The position numbers were made by a program, and so were the translations under genes. A model generated the notes under the pieces. The model did no database searches and had not been told where the DNA came from. It worked only from the letters and a program-made list of their open reading frames with translations. A stretch of 64,000 nucleotides of DNA from Brevibacterium zhoupengii. GTDB lineage: Bacteria > Actinomycetota > Actinomycetes > Actinomycetales > Brevibacteriaceae. Positions 1 through 7,439 of the stretch are shown here, one piece after another. The stretch's first letter is position 1. Each line of letters starts with the position of its first letter. Where the stretch lies: the NCBI RefSeq assembly GCF_021117425.1, contig NZ_CP088298.1, positions 186,001 to 250,000 of the forward strand, written 5' to 3'.

Positions 1-51
1 ATCCGGCGTTGGGGCAGATCCGGCGTTTGGGCTCTGCACCGAACGCTGTGA

Positions 52-645
52 TCACTCGGCAGACTGGACCTCGTCCTCGGTGACCCATTTGTGGTTCGTC
101 ATCGTCATGCCATCCATGTCGAGATCGACCATGTAGACGGTGTCCTCGGTCGAGCTGTCGATCGTTGCCTCGGCTCCCTTCATTCCGGGCATGTGGTCTG
201 CGTTGAGAGTCGCCTTCGTTCCGTCCTTGAGGGGAGCCGTGCCGGGGCTCTTCAGTTCTTCGTGGACGACCCACTTGTGGTCCTTGACCGGATCGCTGCC
301 ATCGGTGGGCGTGTAGCTGACCGAATACGTGGTGGTCTCGAAGGCGCCAGAGATCGTCGCCTTCGCCCCTTTCATTCCGGGCATATGGTCAGCGGAGAGA
401 GTGACCTCGTCTCCGACGGCGTACTTCGGGTCAGAGGCCTCTTTGATGCCTTCTGGGGGCTGACCGCCATCTGCGGCGTGCTCATGGCTTTCGCCATGGT
501 CCTCACTCGATGCCGTCTCGGACGGTGTCTCATGTTGTGAATGTTGAGCAGCTTTGTCGCTTTCAGAGCTGGCGCATCCCGACAGCAGCAGTGCGGATGA
601 GGTGGCAACTGCGGCGATGGTCGTCAATGATTTGGATGTCTTCAT
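52..645 (-). CDS. YdhK-type (DUF1541) lipoprotein, probable copper-linked
   Basis: Predicted lipoprotein of 197 residues. A signal peptide ends in lipobox LLSGC with the modified Cys at residue 24. A His/Glu/Asp-rich stretch follows (about 35-60), then two DUF1541 repeats (about 76-130 and 140-195). Each repeat carries the same HMPGMKGA motif (H87 and H151) and an HKWV motif, so His and Met side chains could bind copper. The family is known as YdhK and has no firm biochemical role. The ATG at 645 is preceded by GGGAGAG; a longer reading to 702 lacks a signal peptide at its start. It is divergent from a CueP-like gene, with a CsoR-like operator between them, which supports a role in envelope copper handling (inference). 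Confidence 0.85.
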   Translation of the reverse strand: MKTSKSLTTIAAVATSSALLLSGCASSESDKAAQHSQHETPSETASSEDHGESHEHAADGGQPPEGIKEASDPKYAVGDEVTLSADHMPGMKGAKATISGAFETTTYSVSYTPTDGSDPVKDHKWVVHEELKSPGTAPLKDGTKATLNADHMPGMKGAEATIDSSTEDTVYMVDLDMDGMTMTNHKWVTEDEVQSAE

Positions 646-714
646 TTCTCTCCCGGGGTATCCGTGGCAATGGCGGTTCGAACACGGGCTGCACGAAGGC
701 ACCCGATGTCGACG

Positions 715-735
715 CTATACCTAGAGGGGGTATAG
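715..735. promoter_or_regulatory. CsoR-like copper operator between divergent genes
   Basis: Inverted repeat CTATACC (715-721), 7-bp spacer, GGTATAG (729-735). The form TATACC-N7-GGTATA with a G-run matches known operators of CsoR-family copper sensors. TATAGT at 731-736 is a good -10 box exactly 7 bases before the GTG at 744, so the repressor would sit on the promoter of the CueP-like gene. No csoR gene is in the window. Confidence 0.65.
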
Positions 736-743
736 TTGTCAAC

Positions 744-1352
744 GTGATTGAGACGGGTACGAAGCGTGTAGTGAACCTGAGGCGAGGGGTCGCCATAGCG
801 GCTCTGACCTTGGTGTTGGCGGGCTGTGGAGCAGCGGAATCGAGCTCCGGGTCGGGGAGTGATCCGATGTCGACGGAGGAGTTCCTCTCCGAGCACGGAT
901 TGGGTGGCATGGACGCCGTTGAAGCCATCGACCATCTCGACCAGCAGGCGGTGGATGATCGACCGAGTGATCTCATGGCATCGGTCTACCCCGACGAGCT
1001 GGTGCTGGCCGGTGAAGCGCAAGAAGTGACTTTAGATCTGCCGGAGGAGAAGTCGTACGTGTCGATTGCTCCGTACGTGAAAACCACCCACGACTGCTTC
1101 TATCACAGTCTGACAACCTGTCGTGGTGAGCTCGCCAACGAGAAGCTTGACGTGCAGATCACTGACAGCGCCACCGGTGATCGTGTCATCGACGACCAGG
1201 TGTTCACGTTCGACAATGGATTCGCTGGCTTCTGGGTTCCAAGCGGCATCGAAGGAACCATCGACATCACTCACGAGGGGAAGTCCGGTTCTGTTGACTT
1301 CTCGACTGCAGAAGACGCCGCGACCTGCATCACCGACCTGCGGCTCTCCTGA
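744..1352 (+). CDS. CueP-family copper-binding lipoprotein
   Basis: Predicted lipoprotein of 202 residues with lipobox LVLAGC (Cys28). The core has the CueP signature HDCFYHSLTTCRGEL (C118, H121, C126) and a late Cys in AATCITDL, matching the conserved Cys/His copper ligands of CueP, a periplasmic copper-storage protein known from Salmonella. Here it would be anchored outside the membrane. I chose GTG 744 because a -10 box TATAGT lies 7 bases upstream, giving a leaderless transcript; GTG 771 is an alternative that still keeps the lipobox. The open frame further upstream overlaps the divergent gene and is not coding. Expression is likely copper-induced through the operator at 715-735. Confidence 0.85.
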   Translation: MIETGTKRVVNLRRGVAIAALTLVLAGCGAAESSSGSGSDPMSTEEFLSEHGLGGMDAVEAIDHLDQQAVDDRPSDLMASVYPDELVLAGEAQEVTLDLPEEKSYVSIAPYVKTTHDCFYHSLTTCRGELANEKLDVQITDSATGDRVIDDQVFTFDNGFAGFWVPSGIEGTIDITHEGKSGSVDFSTAEDAATCITDLRLS

Positions 1353-1379
1353 TCTGAAGCCTTGGGCAACAGGGCCTGA

Positions 1380-2183
1380 TCAGCTCTCGGGCTTCTCCTC
1401 AGGCTTGCTCTCGATCTCGGGTTGCTGTTCGACCTCAGTCTTCTGAGCGTCGACCTCGTGTCCGTCTTCGGTCTCTGGTGTCGCCGAGTCCTTCTGCTCT
1501 GACTTCCAGCGGCGAAAGGTGAGGATCGTCAGCACGATGACCAGGGCCCACGAGATGCCGACGGCGGTGCCCGTGATGATGCCGGGGTTGCCGATGAAGG
1601 CGCCGACCGCGACTAGGGACAGCTGACCCGGCAGGGCTGAGATCACAGTGGCGATGAGGAACGTGCGGCTCTTGATCCCCATTGCCCCGCTGCCGTAGTT
1701 CACCGGCCAGTAGGGAAAGCCCGGCATGAGGCGAAGGATGCACACCGCATAGAACCCGCCGTTGGTCAGTCGTGATTCGATCGCCGCTGCGTGATTGCCC
1801 AACAGCTTCATCACGGTGTCGCGACCCAGGCCGCGTGCGACCCAGTAGCCGCCGACGCAGCCGGCCACGACTCCGATCATCGACAGGATCGTGCCGAAGA
1901 TGAGGCCGAAGGCGAGACCACCGGCCACGGCCATGATGGTCACCGGGATCGGCGTGGCCGCGACGAGTGCATAGAGGATGATGAAGATGCCGAATCCCCA
2001 GAAACCGGCATCGGCGATCTGCTTTTGGATGCCGTCGAGCGAGGGCAGGTGCACGTTGAATACCAGCCACAATCCGGCGAGCACCGCCAGTGCCAATGCC
2101 ACATTGCGCAGGATCGAACCCCAGGGCACCCGTGATCCCTCGTGTGTTCTCGAGTGGTTCGGGGAGGATTCGGCGTTCGACAT
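1380..2183 (-). CDS. TVP38/TMEM64 (VTT domain, DedA-like) membrane protein
   Basis: Integral membrane protein of 267 residues. After a short cytoplasmic start it has a transmembrane helix (ALAVLAGLWLVF) and the VTT domain. The family motifs are visible: a helix with ATPIPVTIMAVAGGLAFG, the glycine-rich GTILSMIGVVAGCVGGYWVARGLG region (read in pieces) and RLMPGFPYWPVNYGSGA, where the Pro-Gly turn is typical of SNARE-associated/DedA proteins. The C-terminal 35 residues are charged and Glu-rich. The family is linked to lipid scrambling; the role here is unknown. ATG 2183 is chosen; GTG 2204 in the same frame has no ribosome site. Confidence 0.8.
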   Translation of the reverse strand: MSNAESSPNHSRTHEGSRVPWGSILRNVALALAVLAGLWLVFNVHLPSLDGIQKQIADAGFWGFGIFIILYALVAATPIPVTIMAVAGGLAFGLIFGTILSMIGVVAGCVGGYWVARGLGRDTVMKLLGNHAAAIESRLTNGGFYAVCILRLMPGFPYWPVNYGSGAMGIKSRTFLIATVISALPGQLSLVAVGAFIGNPGIITGTAVGISWALVIVLTILTFRRWKSEQKDSATPETEDGHEVDAQKTEVEQQPEIESKPEEKPES

Positions 2184-2286
2184 GCTCCCGATCCTACGTG
2201 TCACTCTCGGTGGGTGGTGAATCGAAGAGGCCCGCCGACACGGAGTCGACGGGCCACCTCGGCGAGGGTGTTCTGCTGAGCTGGTC

Positions 2287-2457
2287 TCAGCCGGTGAAGA
2301 TCGCGACAGCCTTGATCACGGTCAGCGACAGTCCCCAGAGGAGGCCGCCGACTACGACGACCGTCAGGGTTGAGCCGACCGCCTTGTAGGTGCCGCCGAC
2401 AGGGGACTGAGGTGAACCCTCGGGCGGGACGTGTGCTGTGGGTGTGGAGTTGCTCAT
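2287..2457 (-). CDS. MFS transporter small subunit (56 residues)
   Basis: Short membrane protein: about 25 polar residues, then one hydrophobic helix (LTVVVVGGLLWGLSLTVI). It starts at ATG 2457 with a clear GGAAGGA site and lies 17 bp behind the OxlT-like carrier on the same strand. Small single-helix proteins of this kind accompany OFA-family MFS carriers in many bacteria and are named MFS transporter small subunit; their role is not settled. The spacing and conserved pairing suggest it is co-translated and acts with the carrier. Confidence 0.75.
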   Translation of the reverse strand: MSNSTPTAHVPPEGSPQSPVGGTYKAVGSTLTVVVVGGLLWGLSLTVIKAVAIFTG

Positions 2458-2474
2458 GATGTCCTTCCCTGCTT

Positions 2475-3848
2475 TCAGTTGTCGCCTTCGAGGGCGGCGG
2501 CCTGTTTGGCCTTGACGTCCTCTTCCCGTTCGAAGAATTTCTCCTTGACGGGCCGGACGAGGATGTTGGCGATGAAGCCGATGGCGAGTGCGCCGACCAT
2601 GATGTACATGCCCGGCGTGTAGAGCTCGGGGCCTGTCTTTCCGGCCTTCTCTCCTGCCTCGACGACAGAGTTGACGATGAGGGGGCCAGCCACACCCGCG
2701 GCAGACCATGCAGTGAGCAGAGCACCATGGATCGCGCCGACCTGGTAGACGCCGAAGAGATCCTTGAGGTAGGCAGGAACGGTCGAGAATCCGCCGCCGT
2801 AGAACGAGATGATGACCAGCGTCGCGAGGATGAACAGGACGATGGAGTTGCCCCCGAAGAGTGCCACGACCAAGTAGAGCAGCAGTCCGACACCGAGGTA
2901 CATCATGTAGTTGTTCTTCCGGCCCAGGTAGTCCGAGGTTGTCGACCAGATGAATCGGCCGCCCATATTGCCGATCGACAGCAGCCCCACGAAGCCGGCG
3001 GCAGCTGCCGCCGTGATGCCGAAGTAGGACTGGATCATCGGAGCGGCGTTCTCGAGGATGCCGATGCCGGCAGTGACGTTGAGGAAGAGGACCACCCACA
3101 GCAGCCAGAACTGCGGTGTGCGGATCGCATTGCGCACGGAGACATTGCCCGTGGTCTGCATGGGCTTGGTCGTCGCTTTGGCGGGGTCGAAGTTCTTCGG
3201 AGTCCACTCGGGGTGGGGGACGCGGATGACGAAGGCGCCGGCGGCGATGACCACGGCGTAGACGATGCCGAGGGTGACGAAGGTCGGAGTCAGTCCGGCA
3301 ACGAGATTCTCCGGTTCTGGGCCGCCTCCGTAGAGGCTCATCAGCTGGTTCGACATCGGGCTGGCGATGAGTGCGCCGCCGCCGAAGCCCATGATGGCCA
3401 GGCCGGTGGCCAGGCCAGGACGATCCGGGAACCACTTCATCAGGGTCGAGACCGGGGAGATGTAGCCGATGCCCAGGCCGATGCCGCCGATGACGCCGTA
3501 GCCGAGATAGACCAGCCAGAGCTGACCGGTCATGATTCCCAGTGATGCGATGAAGAAGCCGACCACCCAGCAGGTGCCCGCTGCGACCATTGATGCGCGC
3601 GGGCCGTTCTTCTCCACCCAGGGGCCGAAGACGGCCGAGGAGATGCCGAGCATGAGGATCGCGATAGAGAAGATCCAGCCGATCGAGACTTCACCGGCAT
3701 CGAAATGTGACATGAAGGGGATCTTGAACACGCTGAACGCGTAGACCTGCCCGATGCACAGGTGGATGGCAAGCGCGGCCGGCGGGATCAGCCACCGGTT
3801 GAAGTTTTTCGGCGCGACGATCGCCGATCGCGTGAGGACGGAGGCCAT
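2475..3848 (-). CDS. OFA (oxalate/formate antiporter) family MFS transporter
   Basis: Twelve-helix MFS carrier of 457 residues. The N-terminus (NRWLIPPAALAIHLCIGQ, VYAFSVFKIPF) is characteristic of the OFA family that includes OxlT. Other motifs are GPWVEKNGPRASM (MFS motif A region) and GLGIGYISPVSTLMKWFPDR. The substrate is probably a small carboxylate, but cannot be fixed from sequence. ATG 3848 follows GAAGGA; the 14 extra upstream codons look non-coding. It forms a two-gene unit with the 56-residue small subunit at 2287-2457. Confidence 0.85.
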   Translation of the reverse strand: MASVLTRSAIVAPKNFNRWLIPPAALAIHLCIGQVYAFSVFKIPFMSHFDAGEVSIGWIFSIAILMLGISSAVFGPWVEKNGPRASMVAAGTCWVVGFFIASLGIMTGQLWLVYLGYGVIGGIGLGIGYISPVSTLMKWFPDRPGLATGLAIMGFGGGALIASPMSNQLMSLYGGGPEPENLVAGLTPTFVTLGIVYAVVIAAGAFVIRVPHPEWTPKNFDPAKATTKPMQTTGNVSVRNAIRTPQFWLLWVVLFLNVTAGIGILENAAPMIQSYFGITAAAAAGFVGLLSIGNMGGRFIWSTTSDYLGRKNNYMMYLGVGLLLYLVVALFGGNSIVLFILATLVIISFYGGGFSTVPAYLKDLFGVYQVGAIHGALLTAWSAAGVAGPLIVNSVVEAGEKAGKTGPELYTPGMYIMVGALAIGFIANILVRPVKEKFFEREEDVKAKQAAALEGDN

Positions 3849-3992
3849 GGATGGATCCTTCGATTGGTGTGCTCTGCGTGCGGCCATCAATGGCCGGACG
3901 TGCTGTGAGGACGAGCGTGTCAGGACAACACGCTTTTGTTCTCCTACAGATTAGGGCGCACGCAAGGATTTCGCGAGGTATTCTCAGAAATT

Positions 3993-4013
3993 CCCCAAGT
4001 TTGGGACTTGGGG
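3993..4013. terminator. Probable terminator hairpin downstream of SurA-like gene
   Basis: Inverted repeat CCCCAAG (3993-3999), 7-base spacer, CTTGGGG (4007-4013). It follows the stop of the minus-strand gene ending at 4049. There is no T-run. It could alternatively be an operator for the carrier gene starting at 3848. Confidence 0.4.
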
Positions 4014-4024
4014 TGGACCGTCAC

Positions 4025-4060
4025 CACTCAGAGGTTGATGGTCAGCACTCAGAGGTTGAT
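4025..4060. repeat. 21-bp tandem duplication at a gene's 3' end
   Basis: The 15-mer CACTCAGAGGTTGAT occurs at 4025-4039 and again at 4046-4060, a period of 21. The right copy contains the last codons and stop of the minus-strand SurA-like gene; the left copy lies just after the stop and duplicates them. Confidence 0.85.
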
Positions 4061-4834
4061 CGTGACGTCGCCCTGCTTGCGAAGCTTCTTGGCGAACTTC
4101 TGGGTCGCCTCGGTCGACTTCTGACTCTTCACCTGCTCCTCGAGCTGCGGGCGCATCTCCTCAAGTGACGGGACCTCCTGGGCCTGCTGACCACTCTGCT
4201 GGGCCATCTGCTCCTGCTGAGTCTTCGCCTGCTGGTAGGCCTGCCCGATGTCTTCGCCGCTGACCTTGAACTCGCCGTACTCGTCCTTGATGAGGCCTTC
4301 GATCGCCAGCTGGGTCTTCAACTCGGCATGGACCTTCTTCTCGTCCATGCCCTGCTTCTTCATGGCGGCGAGGAAGTCCTTCTTGCTCATCTGGCTGGAC
4401 TTCGCAGATTCTTCGAGACCCTTGTCGACGTCCTTGTTCGAGACCTTGATGTCGCGCTTCTCGGCTTCCTGACTGAGGAGCTCGGTGCTCACCAGGTTCT
4501 CAGCGGTCTGCGTCCTGAGCTGCTTCTCATCGACCTGCTGGCCCGACTGCTGCGACTGCATCTGCATCTGCTGATACTGGGTCTCGTAGAGGGGGACGAA
4601 GTCATCCTTGGTGATCTTCTCGCCATTGACCTCGGCGACGACATCAGGGATGCCGTCGGTGTTCGGCTTTCCGCTCTGGTCCTGGCCCTGGCCGGACGCG
4701 TCGCTTCCAGCCTCCTGCTTCGCCGAGGCGGATGTCTCCTGGGCCTTCGGCTCTTCTTCGGCTGAGCCGCAGGCTGCCAGTGATCCCACTGCTGTCGCGA
4801 CGACGAGGCCCAATAGCCATTTGCTCTTCTGCAC
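4049..4834 (-). CDS. SurA N-terminal-domain lipoprotein (chaperone-like)
   Basis: Predicted lipoprotein of 261 residues with a helix and lipobox LAACG, an Ala/Glu/Gln/Ser-rich linker, then a SurA-N-like domain beginning VVAEVNGEKITKDDF. The remainder is highly charged, Gln-rich and helical (two QQSGQQ stretches). I see no parvulin-type isomerase domain, so it is probably a chaperone-like or substrate-binding relative of SurA/PrsA acting outside the membrane. GTG 4834 is chosen because AGGAG lies 5 bases upstream; ATG 4855 adds 7 residues and lacks a ribosome site. The last codons are duplicated downstream (4025-4060). Confidence 0.75.
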   Translation of the reverse strand: MQKSKWLLGLVVATAVGSLAACGSAEEEPKAQETSASAKQEAGSDASGQGQDQSGKPNTDGIPDVVAEVNGEKITKDDFVPLYETQYQQMQMQSQQSGQQVDEKQLRTQTAENLVSTELLSQEAEKRDIKVSNKDVDKGLEESAKSSQMSKKDFLAAMKKQGMDEKKVHAELKTQLAIEGLIKDEYGEFKVSGEDIGQAYQQAKTQQEQMAQQSGQQAQEVPSLEEMRPQLEEQVKSQKSTEATQKFAKKLRKQGDVTINL

Positions 4835-4963
4835 ACTCACTCCTGCTTTCGGCATCAGCCCGTCAGGCTAACAGGTTGACGTCCTCGGAGCCTGAGTGGA
4901 CCTTGACCGTCGCTTGGCAACACGGGGACACTGAGAAGACTCGAGCGGCGAAGGAGCCCGATC

Positions 4964-5320
4964 ATGACTGCACGATTCAGAGGAGTCTTCCTGACATGTC
5001 AGGACAGCGTGAGAACCGCGGCGTTCTACCGAGATCTGGCCGGTGTGCCGCTTGAAGAGGCAGGCAACGATGAGTACACCTACTATGTGCTCGAGGTTGA
5101 CGGGATCCAGATCGCCCTCCACGATGCTCACGCCTTCGCCGACTACAGCTTTCCCCCGAACAGCGAGTCGAACCTCACTCATCTGTACTTCCGCATTGAG
5201 GATCAGCAGGCCTTCCTCGAAGATGTCAGAAGTGTCGGCGCACCGCTGATCGACGTCGATGACGTTGTCGTCACCGTTCAAGACCCCGACGGTCGAAAGG
5301 TCATGTTCGGCACCGCTTGA
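4964..5320 (+). CDS. VOC (glyoxalase/bleomycin-resistance fold) protein
   Basis: Single-domain VOC protein of 118 residues: FRGVFLTCQDSVRTAAFYRD at the start and VVVTVQDPDGRKVMFG at the end are the two halves of the beta-alpha-beta-beta-beta fold. The family includes metal-dependent lyases, dioxygenases and drug-binding proteins. Metal ligands cannot be assigned confidently, so the substrate is unknown. ATG 4964 has GAAGGAG upstream. It stands alone and is convergent with the DHFR-like gene. Confidence 0.8.
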   Translation: MTARFRGVFLTCQDSVRTAAFYRDLAGVPLEEAGNDEYTYYVLEVDGIQIALHDAHAFADYSFPPNSESNLTHLYFRIEDQQAFLEDVRSVGAPLIDVDDVVVTVQDPDGRKVMFGTA

Positions 5321-5349
5321 ACGGTGCCCGAGGGTCGAGGAAGCTGGGC

Positions 5350-5898
5350 TCAGCCCTTCGGCGCGTAGGCCGAGTAGACGACTCCGCTGGGGAACGGTTT
5401 CGAGTCAAGGAGCTGCAGTCGCGGCCGAGCGTCATCAGGGAAGAAGGGCCGTCCGCGACCCTGCCACACGGGATAGGTGAACATCCGGAACTCATCGACC
5501 ACCTCGGCGGTGATGAGCGCATGTGCCAAGGTGATGCTGCCGGTGACGATGACGTCGCGCCCGGGCTCCTCGCGCAGAGCGACGACGGCATCGATGGGAT
5601 CGCCGCTGATGATGCTCGTGTTCTCCCACCCCGGGTCGCCGGTCAGCGTGGTTGAGACGACGCGCTTGTCGACCTGATTGAGATGATCGGCGACCCCGGT
5701 GACGTCATCGGTCTGCAACGGCCAATAGCCGCGGAAGTCCTCGAAGGTCTGCCGCCCGAGCAGCAGCACATCCTCATTGGCAGACTGCCGCATCAGCTCG
5801 GCGGACAGCTCCTCGTCCTGAGCCTGCGGGTCGAACCAGTCATCGAGCATCTCGGCTCGGCCGTCAAGAGTCATGTTCTGGGTGATGATGATGCGCAC
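5350..5898 (-). CDS. Dihydrofolate reductase family (RibD C-terminal-like) protein
   Basis: Protein of 182 residues starting VRIIITQNMTLDGRAE, the opening strand of the DHFR/RibD_C fold, with LGRQTFEDFRGYWP and DVIVTGSITLAHAL (NADPH-binding region) and a C-terminal QLLDSKPFPSGVVYSAY typical of the YwjB-like group. It is probably an NADPH-dependent reductase; the substrate is unknown and it need not reduce folate. Start is GTG 5898 with GAGGAG 6 bases upstream, better than the upstream start at 5928. Confidence 0.8.
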   Translation of the reverse strand: MRIIITQNMTLDGRAEMLDDWFDPQAQDEELSAELMRQSANEDVLLLGRQTFEDFRGYWPLQTDDVTGVADHLNQVDKRVVSTTLTGDPGWENTSIISGDPIDAVVALREEPGRDVIVTGSITLAHALITAEVVDEFRMFTYPVWQGRGRPFFPDDARPRLQLLDSKPFPSGVVYSAYAPKG

Positions 5899-6156
5899 GG
5901 CGGGCTCCTCGTCGAGTGGTGGCGTCACTGACCACGGTACGCACGACGAGACCCGCCGTCCATGGTCAGGCTGTGGCTCGGGTCAACAGTGCGGATGCCA
6001 CCTCGGTGCCTCATATACTTCTGCCCGCGAAATGGTGGACCCTCGGAAGCTATGGGAGTGAACCGTCGATGACTTCCTCTCACGGATTTCCTCACGCACG
6101 ACCGCGGCTTTCTCAGTAGAGTTCGACACATAGCTCATCCGGCCCGAAGGAGTTCC

Positions 6157-7383
6157 ATGTCCGCCTCATCATCTGCCTCGTCGTCTGCCCCTGTCCCAGA
6201 TTTCCGCACCGAGACTCAGAGTCTGCACGACGATCTTGTGAGACTGCGTCGCACCCTGCACGCCAATCCCGAGCTCGGCTACCAGCTGCCGTTCACTCAG
6301 AAGACCGTCCTCGATGAACTCGCCGATCTGGGCCTCGAAATCACCACCGGAGAATCGCTGACCTCGATCGTCGCCGTGCTCAAGGGCGGACGCCCCGGAC
6401 CCGCAGTGCTGCTGCGTGGGGACATGGATGCCCTGCCCGTCGCCGAGGACACCGGCCTCGACTACGCCTCGACGAACGGCAATATGCACGCCTGCGGCCA
6501 TGACATGCATACCGCTGGTCTCGTCGGCGCCGCTCGTCTGCTTGCCGCGCACCGGGAGGAGTTGCCCGGGTCCATCGTGTTCATGTTCCAGCCCGCCGAG
6601 GAAGTCGAAGGAGGCGCTGAGCCGATGATCGCCGAGGGCCTCCTTGAGGCAGCAGGCGTGCCCCTTGTCGCCGCATACGGAATCCACGTCGAAGCCGATG
6701 TGCGCGGACGGTTCACCACAAAGGGCGGGCCGCTCATGGCTGGGTTCGCCGACCTCAACCTGAAGGTCCACGGCGCTGGCGGTCACAGCTCCCAGCCGCA
6801 GGCCACCCGCGACCCCGTGCCCGCCGTCGCCGAGATCGCGCTCGCCCTCAACACGATGGTGTCCCGGTCCTTCGACATCTTCGACCCGGTCGTCGTCTCC
6901 GTGACTCAGCTGGAAGGATCGCAGGCCAGCAACATCATCCCTGACACCGCGAAGCTCACCGCCTCGGTCCGCTATCTCTCGGCCGACTCGATCGCTCTGC
7001 TGCAGGAACGTGTGCCCGAGATCGCCGAGAACATCGCCCGGGCACACCGGTGCACCGCCGAGGTGGACTTCCGGATCGGCTTCCCTGTTACCGTGAATAA
7101 CCCCGCCGAGACAAGCACGGTCATCGACCGCCTCGGCGAGGTCTTTGGAACCGAGCACGTCGAGGAGATGGCCGCCCCGCGGATGGGGTCCGAGGACTTC
7201 TCCTATGTGCTTCAGAATGTGCCGGGCACCTTCGTGTTCCTCGGAGCCACTCCAAAGGGTGTGGACCCGAATGCGGAGACGAACCATTCGCCCCGAGTTG
7301 TCTTCGACGACGGGTTGTTGGGGGATCAGGCTGCAGCCCTGGCCCACCTGGCGTTCGCGCGGCTGGTGGATGAGCTGGGCTGA
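6157..7383 (+). CDS. M20 family amidohydrolase (IAA/hippurate hydrolase type)
   Basis: Metallohydrolase of 408 residues that probably cleaves N-acyl amino acids or aromatic amides in the cytoplasm. The M20D motifs are present in order: GDMDALPV (D89, D91), HACGHDMHTA (C113, H115, H118), QPAEEVEGG (catalytic Glu pair), the lid-domain GAGGHSSQP, and PRMGSEDFSYV near the end. Length is usual for the family. ATG 6157 is preceded by GAAGGAG. It is monocistronic, closed by the strong hairpin at 7388-7425. It may act on an amide product of the neighbouring cluster, but this is only proximity. Confidence 0.88.
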   Translation: MSASSSASSSAPVPDFRTETQSLHDDLVRLRRTLHANPELGYQLPFTQKTVLDELADLGLEITTGESLTSIVAVLKGGRPGPAVLLRGDMDALPVAEDTGLDYASTNGNMHACGHDMHTAGLVGAARLLAAHREELPGSIVFMFQPAEEVEGGAEPMIAEGLLEAAGVPLVAAYGIHVEADVRGRFTTKGGPLMAGFADLNLKVHGAGGHSSQPQATRDPVPAVAEIALALNTMVSRSFDIFDPVVVSVTQLEGSQASNIIPDTAKLTASVRYLSADSIALLQERVPEIAENIARAHRCTAEVDFRIGFPVTVNNPAETSTVIDRLGEVFGTEHVEEMAAPRMGSEDFSYVLQNVPGTFVFLGATPKGVDPNAETNHSPRVVFDDGLLGDQAAALAHLAFARLVDELG

Positions 7384-7387
7384 AGAT

Positions 7388-7425
7388 GACGTTGGGCCCG
7401 CTGCTGATGCAGCGGGCCCAACGTC
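7388..7425. terminator. Long perfect hairpin between convergent genes
   Basis: A 17-bp perfect stem (7388-7404 with 7409-7425) and loop TGAT, centred on the GGGCCC-containing sequence. It starts 4 bases after one stop codon and lies 14 bases before the other, so it can serve both convergent genes. No T-tract follows on either strand. Confidence 0.8.
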
Positions 7426-7439
7426 GGTACTTTCCTTGG

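Noticed and set aside
510..743. N-terminal extension of the CueP-like gene
   Set aside because: It overlaps the divergent YdhK gene, and the lipoprotein signal starts only after 744.
2727..3545. Plus-strand open frame inside the OFA carrier
   Set aside because: Shadow of a 12-helix membrane protein; product is Asp/Glu/His-rich as expected from antisense of hydrophobic codons.
6169..7347. Long antisense open frame (392 codons) over the M20 gene
   Set aside because: It mirrors a clear metallohydrolase, has no recognisable motifs, and arises from GC-rich third positions.
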